64,000 nucleotides of DNA from CAZXGD01 sp046350455. Lineage in GTDB: Bacteria; Planctomycetota; Phycisphaerae; Phycisphaerales; SM1A02. Positions 23,093 to 31,391 of the stretch are shown piece after piece (within the stretch, counting starts at the first letter, position 1; each line of letters starts with the position of its first letter). The notes under the pieces are model-generated. The model was not told where the DNA came from. It ran no database searches and was given only the letters and a program-made list of their open reading frames with translations. The stretch lies in contig JAXMAM010000016.1 in NCBI GenBank assembly GCA_046350455.1, positions 1 through 64,000 of the forward strand, given 5' to 3'. The position numbers and the translations under genes are program-made.

Positions 23093-24373
23093 ATGGCACC
23101 CAGCGCTGACATTCCACTCACTGTGCTGCCGCTGGGGCAGCAGCGGTACAGCTGCCACGGCTGCGGCGACTGCTGCCGCGACTTCACTGTGCAGCTGCGC
23201 CCTGCAGACCTGGCGCGGCTTGCGGAGCAGCGCTGGGAGGAGCTCCTTGGCCAGCGCGTGACCGTGGAGTTCCGCGGCCAGACGTACCTGCGGCAGCGCC
23301 CAGACGGCGCGTGCGTGTTCCTGCAGGAGGATGGCCGGTGCCGCATCCATGCAGAACATGGGCTGGAGGCCAAGCCGCTGGCGTGCCAGATGTTCCCGTG
23401 GGTGCTGGCCCCGCAGGAGGACCGCGTGCAGGTGGGCATCTCCTTCGCCTGCCAGAGCGTGCTGGGCAACAAGGGTGCTGGCATGACCAGCCATCTGGCA
23501 GACGTGCGCCGCATGGCCGAGCAGGTGCCTGAGCTGGTGCCCACGCGCGTGCTGCTGGTGCGCGGCATGGAGGCGGATCCCAAGGAAGTGGCCAGCGTGA
23601 CGCGCGCGCTGGACCGCTGGCTGAGCGCAGAGAGCGTGCCGCTGGCAGTGCGGCTGGACGGCCTGGCGTGGCTGGCGCAGCAGCTGGGACGCGCAGACTT
23701 CACCAAGGTGCGCGGCGACCGTCTGCGTGAACTGCTTGACCTCCTGGTGACAGCGCTGCCAGATGAGCTGCCGCTCCATCCGGTTGAACCTGCCACCAGC
23801 GCACAGTGCGCCACGCTGCGGCAGGCTGCATTCTTCCGGCTGGAGGACCCCAAGATCGGCAGCATGCGCGCCACCGGCCGGCTGCGCGGCGTGCTGGGAC
23901 AGTACTTGCGGAGCCGGGCGTTTTCCAAGGGGCGGAGCGCGCTTCCAGCCATGGGCGCGCGTTGGCCAGTGGGCGCCACCTTTGAAGGTGTGGCCGCTGT
24001 GCCGCACGCGCTGAACGGACCAGCGCTGCCCGAGGTGGACGAACTTCTCACGCGCTGGCTGCGCGCCACCGTGCTGGGTGGCCGCGCGTGGGGCAGCGGC
24101 TACTACGGCTGGCCCATGGTGCAGGGCATGCAGGCGCTGGCGCTGAACGCAGCGTGCGCGCTGTGGCTGGCACGTGCGCATGCGGCTGCGTCGGCGGCAT
24201 CGGCCGCTGCCGCTGGCAGTCCACCAGTGGTCGCGCTGGCTGACATGCGCGCAGCGCTCAGCCGCGTGGACCGCGCGTGCGGCCGCGCGCCGTGGCTGGG
24301 CAGCCGCCCCGAGGCGCTCCGCCTGCGCTACCTGGCCATGGATGACGGACTACGCAGGATCCTGCGCGCCTGA
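23093..24373 (+). CDS. YkgJ-family cysteine cluster protein
   Basis: 426 residues from ATG 23093. An in-frame GTG 18 bases upstream is an alternative. The N-terminal ~110 residues hold a Cys cluster: YSCHGCGDCCRDF near residue 20, DGACVFLQEDGRCRIHAEHGLEAKPLACQMFPW near 65-95, and one further Cys in ISFACQSV. This is the CxxCxxCC...C...C...C pattern of UPF0153/YkgJ proteins, predicted to bind zinc or an Fe-S cluster. The remaining ~300 residues are helical with no recognised domain, longer than small YkgJ proteins. Function is unknown. It starts 11 bases after rdgB, suggesting an operon. The 3' end overlaps the convergent membrane protein gene by 24 bases. Confidence 0.8.
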   Translation: MAPSADIPLTVLPLGQQRYSCHGCGDCCRDFTVQLRPADLARLAEQRWEELLGQRVTVEFRGQTYLRQRPDGACVFLQEDGRCRIHAEHGLEAKPLACQMFPWVLAPQEDRVQVGISFACQSVLGNKGAGMTSHLADVRRMAEQVPELVPTRVLLVRGMEADPKEVASVTRALDRWLSAESVPLAVRLDGLAWLAQQLGRADFTKVRGDRLRELLDLLVTALPDELPLHPVEPATSAQCATLRQAAFFRLEDPKIGSMRATGRLRGVLGQYLRSRAFSKGRSALPAMGARWPVGATFEGVAAVPHALNGPALPEVDELLTRWLRATVLGGRAWGSGYYGWPMVQGMQALALNAACALWLARAHAAASAASAAAAGSPPVVALADMRAALSRVDRACGRAPWLGSRPEALRLRYLAMDDGLRRILRA

Positions 24374-25372
24374 CGCGCTGCGCCACTCGTTCATGCGGCG
24401 GCGGTACCAGCGCGCCAGCATGGGCAGCGCCACAAGGCCGAGCGGGATGGTGGTGAGCATCTCGCCCAGGCTCTCCAGGAGCGCCAGCTGCTTGAAGCCT
24501 CCATCCAGATGCGCCAGATCTGCGCCCTTGCCAGCCAGCCAGCCAGCCACCAGCACGGTGGTGGCTTCGCGGAAGCCAAGCCGGCCCAGCGGGTTCAGCA
24601 TCACGGTGATGGCGGCCACGCCCAGGATGGTCACTGTGGCAAAGCTCAGGCCCAGGTTCAGGATCTCTGCGGCGCACCACATGCGCACGATCCACAGGCC
24701 GATCTCCACCACGCGGATGAGCGCGCCAGCCCAGTACGTGCGCGGTGTTGTCAGCATGCGCTCCCAGCCGTGCAGGCGGGTGCGGAGCGGCCCCAGCGTG
24801 ACCACCCAGCGCAGCGCCAGTCCTGCCGCAGCCAGCGCTGCCAGCACCGTGCCGCACCACAGCCAATCAGGGTGCGCCTCCACCACGGTACCAACGATCA
24901 CCGCGCCGAGCGCAGCCAGGATGACCAGCGTGACCGCCACAAACCACGCGGTGGCCTGCCAGAAGGTCATTCGGTTGGCGCGCAGGTGGTACGCGTAGCG
25001 CATGGGCACGCCCAGCCGCACTGGGAAGAAGTTGCTGAGCGCAGCCACGAACGTCAGCCACTGGATCTCCATGAAGCCCAGGCGCCGCACGGGCAGCAGC
25101 ACCAGCCAGAAGAGCGCGCCGTCAATGATGAGGCTGCCAAGCGTGGTGGCGGCCAGGCCAAGCACCAGGAGTGGACGGTCGCTCCACGCCTGGCGCAGGC
25201 TTTGCAGGATGCCAGCGCGGCTGGGGTCGTCTGCTGCGCGCAGGGCGCCCAGCAGCACCCACGCCACCAATGCCAGGCCCAGCGCAAAGCCCAGGCCCTG
25301 CACCAGCGCCTTGCGGCCGGAGATGTTGCGGCGGATGCCCTGGGACAGGTCGTGCAGCAGGCCGCTGCTCAC
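24350..25372 (-). CDS. Lysylphosphatidylglycerol synthase/UPF0104-like membrane protein
   Basis: About 340 residues from GTG 25372, which overlaps the stop of the upstream glycosyltransferase gene (GTGA). Around eight hydrophobic segments are visible, including ALVQGLGFALGLALVAWVLL, PLLVLGLAATTLGSLIIDGALFWLVLL, AVTLVILAALGAVIVGTVV and AITVMLNPLGRLGF. The pattern fits the integral-membrane flippase-like domain of the LPG synthase TM / UPF0104 family, without the soluble aminoacyl-transferase domain. Coupling to a GT2 enzyme suggests handling of a lipid-linked sugar or glycolipid. That role is an inference from context. The last gene of the NfeD-FloA operon. Confidence 0.65.
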   Translation of the reverse strand: MSSGLLHDLSQGIRRNISGRKALVQGLGFALGLALVAWVLLGALRAADDPSRAGILQSLRQAWSDRPLLVLGLAATTLGSLIIDGALFWLVLLPVRRLGFMEIQWLTFVAALSNFFPVRLGVPMRYAYHLRANRMTFWQATAWFVAVTLVILAALGAVIVGTVVEAHPDWLWCGTVLAALAAAGLALRWVVTLGPLRTRLHGWERMLTTPRTYWAGALIRVVEIGLWIVRMWCAAEILNLGLSFATVTILGVAAITVMLNPLGRLGFREATTVLVAGWLAGKGADLAHLDGGFKQLALLESLGEMLTTIPLGLVALPMLARWYRRRMNEWRSASGAQDPA

Positions 25373-26229
25373 GGGCTGGCCTTTCGCGCAGCAGCGGCAG
25401 CGCCTGGAGCGCTGCTGGCGGCGCTGCGCGCAGCGTGTTCTGCAGGGGCTGCGGGCGGTGCGCTGGCCTGGCTGAGCGGCAGCGGTGGCGGCAGGCGGCG
25501 CACGCGCTCGCGGGCCATCACCCAGAATGCGCGCACGCCATCCTTCCAGCGGATCTTCTTGCCTTCCGCCATGGTGCGCGGCTCGTATTTCACGGGCACC
25601 TGCGCCACGCGCGCGTTTAGCCGCGCCAGCGCCGCCGCGATCTGCGGCTCGATGCCAAACCGCTCCTCGCTCAGCCACGGGCGGATCTGGCGCAGGAGCG
25701 GCACGGGAATGAGCTTGTAGCAGCACTCCATGTCGTCCACAGCCAGGCCGGTGAGCGCGTTGCTGCACAGCGTGAGCATCTTGTTGGCGGTGGAGTGCAC
25801 GCGGCGGTAGGTGGAGCGCGTGTGCACATCGCCAGCCCAGCGGTTGCCGAACACCGCGGTGCGGCCATCGGGGTGCAGCGCTGCCAGCAGGGCGGGGTAG
25901 TCCGCGGGGTCGTACTCCAGGTCTGCGTCCTGCACCAGCACAGCGTCGCTGGGTGCTGCGCGCGCCAGCACGTGGTCGAATCCCGTCATGAGCGCTGCGC
26001 CCTTGCCCCGGTTGGCTGGATGCACCACCAGCGTCACGCGATCTGTAGCGGACTGCTCCGCCGCCACCTGGCGCGCCACCTGCGCAGCCTGCTCGCGGCT
26101 GCCGTCGTCCACCATGGTCACGGTGCTGTGCCAGCCGGACGGCAACGGCGCTGCCAGCACACGCCGCAGGATCTCTCGCAGCGTGTCGCCTTCGTTGAAG
26201 ACGGGCATGACCACATGCAGCGTCGGCAC
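25369..26229 (-). CDS. Family 2 glycosyltransferase
   Basis: 286 residues. The GT2 fold opens with LHVVMPVFNEGDTLREILRRVL, then TVTMVDDGSREQ, HPANRGKGAALMTGFDHVL and the D-x-D-type DAVLVQDADLEYDPADYPALL. A later CCYKLIP...FGIEPQIAAALARL and VKYEPRTMAEGKKIRWKDGVRAFWVM resemble dolichol-phosphate-mannose-synthase-like enzymes. There are no C-terminal membrane helices. The ~40-residue tail is Ala/Pro-rich. It probably transfers a sugar to a polyprenyl phosphate or membrane lipid. It starts 4 bases after floA and overlaps the next membrane protein gene by 4 bases. Confidence 0.88.
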   Translation of the reverse strand: MPTLHVVMPVFNEGDTLREILRRVLAAPLPSGWHSTVTMVDDGSREQAAQVARQVAAEQSATDRVTLVVHPANRGKGAALMTGFDHVLARAAPSDAVLVQDADLEYDPADYPALLAALHPDGRTAVFGNRWAGDVHTRSTYRRVHSTANKMLTLCSNALTGLAVDDMECCYKLIPVPLLRQIRPWLSEERFGIEPQIAAALARLNARVAQVPVKYEPRTMAEGKKIRWKDGVRAFWVMARERVRRLPPPLPLSQASAPPAAPAEHAARSAASSAPGAAAAARKASP

Positions 26230-26233
26230 GCCG

Positions 26234-27307
26234 TCAGCCCTGCGCCTCCGGCTTGCTGATGGACTTGCGCATGCTGGTGTCTGCCATCAGGTTCTGCATG
26301 CGGTAATAGTCCATGATGCCAAAGTTGCCGCTCTGCAGCGCGTGCGAGATGGCCTTGGGCACCTCTGCCTCGGCCAGCACCACCAGCGCGCGGTTCTTCT
26401 GCGCTTCGGCCTGGTATTCGGCCTCCTGCGCGATGGCCAGCGCGCGGCGCTGCTCGGCCTGCGCCTGGAAGCGCTTGGTGTCGGCCTCTGCCTGCGCGGT
26501 CTGCAGGTTTGCGCCGATGTTCTCGCCCACGTCAATCTCCGCGATGTCAATGGAGAGGATCTCGAAGGCGGTGCCGCTGTCCAGCCCCTTGGCCAGCACG
26601 GTCTTGCTGATCTTGTCGGGGTGCTCCAGCACGGCCTTGTGGTTCTCGCTGGCGCCGATGGTGGCGATGATGCCTTCGCCCACGCGCGCGATGATGGTCT
26701 CTTCTGTGGCGCCGCCCACCAGGCGGGCGATGTTGGTGCGCACCGTCACGCGCGCGCGCGTGCGCAGCTGGATGCCGTCCTGCGCCACGGCGTCCACGGT
26801 GGTCTTGCCGGTGGCGGGGTTGGGGCAGTCGATCACCTTGGGGTCCACCGAGGTGCGCACGGCGTCCAGGATGTCGCGGCCGGCCAGGTCAATGGCAGTG
26901 GCGTCCTTCCAGCCCAGGTTGATCTTGGCCTTGTCTGCGGCGATCATGGCGCGCACCACGCGCTCCACGTTGCCGCCGGCCAGGTAGTGGCTCTCCAGCA
27001 GGTCTGCGCCCAGCTCCAGTCCAGCCTTCTTGGCGCTGATGCGGTTGAGCACCACCAGCGAGGGAGAGACCTTGCGCAGCCGCATCATCACCAGGCTGCT
27101 CAGGCCCACAGGTGCGCCGGACAGCCATGCCTGCAGCCACAGCTGCAGGAACTGGCTGATGATGATGAGCACAATGAAGCCGATGAGGCCGGCAACCGCA
27201 GCGCCCACCCAGAAGATGACGGTCCAGCCAGCGCCGCCGCCAGCGCCACCCGCGCCACCACCGCCGCCCGCCACCGCCAGGGTCTGTGCAAGAAAGTCCA
27301 TGGTCAT
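26234..27307 (-). CDS. floA: Flotillin-like protein FloA
   Basis: 357 residues from ATG 27307. A second ATG at 27301 sits at better distance from GAGGAGAT and may be the real start. The N-terminus is a Gly-rich segment followed by a membrane hairpin (WTVIFWVGAAVAGLIGFIVLIIISQFL). The SPFH body follows: MMRLRKVSPSLVVLNRISAKKAGLELGADLLESHYLAGGNVERVV, ATAIDLAGRDILDAVRTSVDP and QLRTRARVTVRTNIARLVGGATEETIIARVGEGI. The C-terminal part is a coiled coil rich in Glu-Ala (NLQTAQAEADTKRFQAQAEQRRALAIAQEAEYQAEAQ). FloA organises functional membrane microdomains. It lies downstream of two NfeD genes, the standard partners. Confidence 0.95.
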   Translation of the reverse strand: MTMDFLAQTLAVAGGGGGAGGAGGGAGWTVIFWVGAAVAGLIGFIVLIIISQFLQLWLQAWLSGAPVGLSSLVMMRLRKVSPSLVVLNRISAKKAGLELGADLLESHYLAGGNVERVVRAMIAADKAKINLGWKDATAIDLAGRDILDAVRTSVDPKVIDCPNPATGKTTVDAVAQDGIQLRTRARVTVRTNIARLVGGATEETIIARVGEGIIATIGASENHKAVLEHPDKISKTVLAKGLDSGTAFEILSIDIAEIDVGENIGANLQTAQAEADTKRFQAQAEQRRALAIAQEAEYQAEAQKNRALVVLAEAEVPKAISHALQSGNFGIMDYYRMQNLMADTSMRKSISKPEAQG

Positions 27308-27339
27308 ATCTCCTCAGCGGCGAATGCTACCCCGCGCCC

Positions 27340-27966
27340 TCAGCGCACGGGCCGCACCACCACGCGCGTGCCAGTGCACTCCACGATCTGCACTGCAGTG
27401 CCTGGCTCGATCATGCCGGATTCTGCGTGGGCCTCCATGCGCTGCTGGTCCACGCGGATGAAGCCAACAGGGCGCATGGTGGTGAGGGCTGTGCCGCGGC
27501 GGCCGACCAGCTGTGCTGCAGCCTGCACGTCTGCGGGCGCGGGAGCGGCGGTGGACTCCTCGTCATCGGTGCCGCCCAGCACCAGGCGCTGGGCGAGCGG
27601 CGTGTGGGTCCACAGCTTGAGCCCCACCAGCAGCGCGATGGGCGCGCCTGCTGCATACAGCGCCAGGCCTGCAAAGCCCCACGCGGTGTTGTAGTAGAAG
27701 AGGCAGACCAGCGAAGCCACCAGCGCTGTGCCAGCCGCCAGTCCCAGCGCGCCAGCGCTTGGAATGAAGAGCTCGAGCGCCGCAATGCCAAGACCCACCA
27801 CCAGCAGGATGAGCGCTGCAGCCAGCCACGCAGAGCTGCCGTACGCAGCGCTGGTTGCGGCAGCGCTGGCAGCTGCAGAGGTGGCTGACGAAGCAGGTGC
27901 GCTGGTGGCTGCGGACGCCGCGGTATCGGCGGCCTCCTGCAGCATCAGGATCAGCGGGAGCGTCAC
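27340..27966 (-). CDS. Short NfeD-like membrane protein
   Basis: 208 residues from a GTG start overlapping the long NfeD gene stop (GTGA). After an Ala/Ser/Thr-rich N-terminus (SAATSAPASSATSAAASAAAT) come three hydrophobic segments (AWLAAALILLVVGLGIAALELF, LGLAAGTALVASLVCLFYY, GFAGLALYAAGAPIALLVGL). An OB-fold C-terminus follows (LVGRRGTALTTMRPVGFIRVDQQRMEAHAESGMIEPGTAVQIVECTGTRVVVRPV), the NfeD domain. It lacks the protease domain of its neighbour. It probably helps FloA assembly; 32 bases separate them. Confidence 0.9.
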   Translation of the reverse strand: MTLPLILMLQEAADTAASAATSAPASSATSAAASAAATSAAYGSSAWLAAALILLVVGLGIAALELFIPSAGALGLAAGTALVASLVCLFYYNTAWGFAGLALYAAGAPIALLVGLKLWTHTPLAQRLVLGGTDDEESTAAPAPADVQAAAQLVGRRGTALTTMRPVGFIRVDQQRMEAHAESGMIEPGTAVQIVECTGTRVVVRPVR

Positions 27967-29705
27967 GCGGGGAGTTCCTCCACCTCCACAGCGTAGGCGG
28001 TGGCGCTGGTCACCACCACGCGGCGGCCTTCCTCCACGTAGCCGGCGGGGCTCTGCACCTCCACCAGCGTGCCGTCGAAGTCCACCTTGCCCACGGGGCG
28101 CAGCGGCGTGACCGCCACGCCCACCTGGCCCAGGCGGATCTGCAGATGCGGCTGGCGCAGCGCGCGGTCGCCCGGGGCAGAGTCATCAGATGTGGCGTGC
28201 AGGATGACCGCGCGGCCTACGGCAGTCTGCGGCAGCAGGCGGAGCGCCCACCAGGTGAGGAACACAGACAGGATGCCAGCCCCCACCATGAGCGCCAGCG
28301 CATTGGCCAGTTGCACCTGGCCCTCTGCGCTGCTCAGCGGCTGATCCACAAAGGTTGCCAGCAGTCCCACGATCACGCAGCCTGCGCCCAGGATGCCTGT
28401 GATGCCAAAGCCAGGGATGACGAAGATCTCAAGCAGCAGGAGCACGATGCCCACCGCCACCAGCACCACGGGCCACCAGCTCTGCAGGCCGCCCAGGATG
28501 GGAGCGCCCAGGAGGAGCGCCAGCGCGCAGGCCGCCGCAGCGCCAAACCAGCCCACGCCGGGGGCGGCCACTTCCACAAAGAAGCCCACCAGCAGCACGA
28601 TGATGAGGAGCGCGCGCACCGGCCAGCTGGTGAGGAAGCGCACGATGGAGTCGCCAGCGTGTTCATCCATGCGAACCAGCTGCGTGGCGCCAAAGTAGTC
28701 AGCCAGCTGGCGGTCGTCAGCGACTTCTGCGTCAGCCAGGCCATAGGCGCGGGCTTCGGGGGCGTAGACCACCAGCAGCTCGTCTGGGCCGTCCACCTGC
28801 GCCACCAGCTTCAGGTGGTCTGCGTCCGCGGCAGTGAGGGGGGCGCGGGTGGGGCGGCGCACTTGCAGGAACTCCACCTGCTTCTCGCGTTCGGCGATGT
28901 CGGCTGCGGTGGGGGAGTCGGTGGGGGGCGTGCCCGGTGGGTTGCCTGCCTCGGCGCCTGCTGGCTGGCGGAAGCGGTCGTCAAAGCGTGGCTCGACCTC
29001 GAAGTTGCTGCCCAGGGTGTCGCGGTTGCCTGGGCCGCGCTGCTCTGGCGGCTCAGCGCCAAAGATGTCGCGGTACTCGCGGCGGGCCACAAACACGCGC
29101 TTGCCCGTGCGAGTGTCCTCCAGCAGCCAGACCTCATCCGGCGCGGTCACAAAGGTGCGGACCAGCATCTCGTCGTAGTGGTTGCGGCGGGCGCTGTCCA
29201 CCACTTCGGCCAGGACGGGGGCTTCGATCTTGGCGCGCTCAGTGCCGGGCAGGGGGATGAGCCCCATGCCGGGCACAGCCTGAATGGGGGCGGCGTCGCC
29301 AAAGGAGCTGCCGGGGCTCACCAGGATGCCGCGGCAGGCCAGGGCCAGGATGGTGCCAGCGCTGTAGGCGCGCGGGCGGATCCAGGCGTAGACCGGGGTG
29401 CGGATGTCGTCCTTGATGGCCAGGCAGAGCTCCAGGGTGGGGCCGAGCTCGCCGCCTGGGGTGTCCAGCTCCAGGACGATGGCCTTGGCGCCCTCTGCTT
29501 CGGCCTGCCGGATGCGGCGCAGGATGCTGGAGCGCGAGATGTCATCAATCGCGCCGCGCTGCGTGACCACTGCCACGCGGCTGGCAGCGCGCCAGGCGGG
29601 CACTGCAGGGGGAGTGTGGGGCGCTGCCGGCGGAGCGGCGGACGCTGGCGCAGCACCCACGATGAGTGCGGCGCACGCTACGAGTGCCGCAAGGATGACA
29701 CGCAT
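27963..29705 (-). CDS. Long NfeD protein with ClpP-class serine protease domain
   Basis: 580 residues, signal peptide MRVILAALVACAALIVGAAPASA. The protease domain has VLELDTPGGELGPTLELC and PRAYSAGTILALACRGILVSPGSSFGDAAPI, with S115 the likely nucleophile and K159 in ERAKIEAPVLAEV the candidate general base (Ser-Lys dyad). A ~110-residue insertion rich in Pro/Glu/Arg (residues 200-290) separates the dyad region from later parts. Four to five membrane helices (ALLIIVLLVGFFVEVAAPGVG, VVLVAVGIVLLLLEIFVIPGFG) and a C-terminal NfeD OB fold follow. TACACT at 29714-29719 lies 8 bases before the ATG, suggesting a leaderless operon mRNA. Confidence 0.92.
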   Translation of the reverse strand: MRVILAALVACAALIVGAAPASAAPPAAPHTPPAVPAWRAASRVAVVTQRGAIDDISRSSILRRIRQAEAEGAKAIVLELDTPGGELGPTLELCLAIKDDIRTPVYAWIRPRAYSAGTILALACRGILVSPGSSFGDAAPIQAVPGMGLIPLPGTERAKIEAPVLAEVVDSARRNHYDEMLVRTFVTAPDEVWLLEDTRTGKRVFVARREYRDIFGAEPPEQRGPGNRDTLGSNFEVEPRFDDRFRQPAGAEAGNPPGTPPTDSPTAADIAEREKQVEFLQVRRPTRAPLTAADADHLKLVAQVDGPDELLVVYAPEARAYGLADAEVADDRQLADYFGATQLVRMDEHAGDSIVRFLTSWPVRALLIIVLLVGFFVEVAAPGVGWFGAAAACALALLLGAPILGGLQSWWPVVLVAVGIVLLLLEIFVIPGFGITGILGAGCVIVGLLATFVDQPLSSAEGQVQLANALALMVGAGILSVFLTWWALRLLPQTAVGRAVILHATSDDSAPGDRALRQPHLQIRLGQVGVAVTPLRPVGKVDFDGTLVEVQSPAGYVEEGRRVVVTSATAYAVEVEELPA

Positions 29706-29728
29706 GTCCCGCGAGTGTACGGATATTG

Positions 29729-30358
29729 GTGCCTGGCACGGGTGTCCCTACTTTCCGAGGACCGCTGTGAGGTGCGCGCTGGCCCCAGCGCCTCACCGCG
29801 GGCGAGTCCGCGGGCGAGTCCGCGCGCCCCGCGTGTCGCGGCCTCCGCGCGGTCCGGGGGGCGCGGCCGCGGACGGCTCGGCTCCACCAGGTTCCGCCTC
29901 GCCTGGGCTTCGCGTGCGCTCGGCAGGTGGAGCGGCCCGCGAATCGGGGAACCCACACAGCCTGCCTCGCTCCGCTCAACGCCGCTACGCCGCGCCCCCG
30001 GCCCCGCGCTCCGGCCGCTGCGGGCGGGGATGTGCGGCACGCAAGCGGTGCATCGGGCAAGGCGCGCGGCACACGGCATGCAGCGCCGGCACTCGGCACA
30101 CAGGACGCGGCGCCTGGCACGCGGCACACGACGCCCGGCACGCGAGGCACAGCCCGCAGCACACGGCACACCGTTGGCCGCGCATCGCGCGACGCGTGTT
30201 GCACCCGGCGAATCGCGCTCCGCGCTCCGCGCTCCGCTCCCCGCGCCCCGCGCCGCGCCCCGCACACCCATCTCGAACAGCCCAAAAACCCGGGACACCC
30301 GTGCCAGGCACGAGTTTCCGAAACCCGGGACACCCGTGCCTGGCACGAGTTTCCAAAA
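29729..30358 (-). repeat. Non-coding repeat-rich stretch with 20-bp inverted ends and a 35-bp tandem pair
   Basis: The gap 29706-30433 holds no believable gene. GTGCCTGGCACGGGTGTCCC at 29729-29748 recurs exactly, inverted, at 30292-30311. That right copy lies in a 35-base unit repeated twice in tandem (30289-30323, 30324-30358), differing mainly at the centre of the GTGCC(A/T)GGCAC palindrome. Between the ends are degenerate short repeats: GGCACACGGC/GGCACGCGGC around 30035-30170, CGCGCTCCG around 30215-30240 and GGGCGAGTCCGC around 29810. Palindromic cores with inverted ends resemble REP/MITE-like elements. The strand given is arbitrary. Confidence 0.7.
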
Positions 30359-30390
30359 AGGCAGCCGCGGCCGGAGGGCCGGCCGCGGCT
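30355..30390 (-). terminator. Intrinsic terminator after the prepilin-like gene pair
   Basis: Perfect 12-bp stem AGCCGCGGCCGG/CCGGCCGCGGCT (30363-30374, 30379-30390) with a 4-base loop. It is followed on the minus strand by GCC and five T. It lies 43 bases after the stop at 30434. Confidence 0.8.
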
Positions 30391-30433
30391 GGAGGATTCA
30401 GATGGAGCCTTGCGGCTCGTCTGCGCGGGAGGA

Positions 30434-31333
30434 TTAGTCCCAGGTCACCTGCGAACCAGTCTCCGTGATGAAGTTGTTGGCTGCAGCAGCGTCCTTCTGG
30501 ATGACCAGGAAGACGTCGCTGTTGCGCAGCTGGTTCTGCGCTGGCAGACCGTTCGTGTCGTTCTTGAACACGTTGTCAGCCGTGCCCTGGGCGCCAGCGG
30601 CTGCGGTTGGCAGCTTGGCGATGGACTCGGGGAAGAACGTGCGGTCGAACGTCACGTGGCTGTCGTTGTAGCACATGTTGCCCCACCACTCCGCCTTGTT
30701 GCCGTGGATGTCCAAGGTCTTGGAGTTGGTGTAGTCAGTCCCCGTAAGCGCGCCGCCCTTCACACCACGATTGCCAATGACCACAAAGCGCGAGTTGCCG
30801 GTGTTGCGCCACTCGGTCTTGCGACGAGCGGTGGCATCCAGCGGCATCGTGCCGTACGACACGTTGCTCTTTGTGCCCAGGTCAGCTGTGAAGTTGGTCT
30901 CGTCCCAGTACTTGTCCAGCGCTGGGTTGTAGCTGTTGAAGTTGTAGTTGCTGCAGATGGCAACGCGAGCGTTGGACTCTGCAGGGCAGTACAGGATCTG
31001 GGGCGACAGGAAGTTGCCGGCGATCATGGCCGAGTAGAGCGAGTCATGATCGTTGCGAGCTTCGTCAATCGGACCACGGCCTGGAATCTGGGCGTTGCCG
31101 GCCGATGGGTCGGCGCCGCGGTTGATCTCGCCAGGCATGGGGTAGTTGCCGCCACGGTTCACAGCAGCGGTCAGCATGGCCTTGTGGACCTGCTGAAGCT
31201 GCGTGGAGTCCTTGACCTGACGCGCTGTGGCGCGGGCCTTGGCCAGCGCAGGCAGCAGGAGGCCGAGCAGCAGCGCGATGATCGCCATCACGACCAGCAG
31301 CTCGATGAGGGTGAAACCCTTCTTGCGGTTCAT
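30434..31333 (-). CDS. Prepilin-like protein with N-terminal methylation motif (second of a pair)
   Basis: About 299 residues. ATG 31333 is 9 bases after GGAG. ATG 31339 is only 3 bases away. The signal MNRKKG/FTLIELLVVMAIIALLLGLLLPALAKARATARQVKDSTQLQQVHKAM is a classic class III prepilin start with the Planctomycete-type 'LLPALAKAR' continuation. The body is a mixed beta region with several Cys (LYCPAESNARVAICSNYNFN), GNRGVKGGALTGTDYTNSKTLDIHGNKAEWWGNMCYNDSHVTFDRTF. This resembles DUF1559-type surface proteins ending in a display-like 'DG/NDSHV' strand. Role unknown, perhaps a pilus or surface-layer component. It shares the layout of its upstream paralogue, 58 bases away. Confidence 0.85.
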   Translation of the reverse strand: MNRKKGFTLIELLVVMAIIALLLGLLLPALAKARATARQVKDSTQLQQVHKAMLTAAVNRGGNYPMPGEINRGADPSAGNAQIPGRGPIDEARNDHDSLYSAMIAGNFLSPQILYCPAESNARVAICSNYNFNSYNPALDKYWDETNFTADLGTKSNVSYGTMPLDATARRKTEWRNTGNSRFVVIGNRGVKGGALTGTDYTNSKTLDIHGNKAEWWGNMCYNDSHVTFDRTFFPESIAKLPTAAAGAQGTADNVFKNDTNGLPAQNQLRNSDVFLVIQKDAAAANNFITETGSQVTWD

Positions 31334-31391
31334 GTTCATGTTCTCCAAAGAGGTGAGAATGCGTGTGAATGATGTCCTGTGGGCGCTGCGG

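Noticed and set aside
30289..30358. 35-bp direct repeats as a CRISPR array
   Set aside because: Only two adjacent units without unique spacers and no cas genes.
29545..30437. Overlapping open frames on both strands of the 29.7-30.4 kb gap
   Set aside because: They are Arg/Pro/Ala/Cys-rich, occur in several frames of repeat sequence, have no start-site signal and no recognisable domain.
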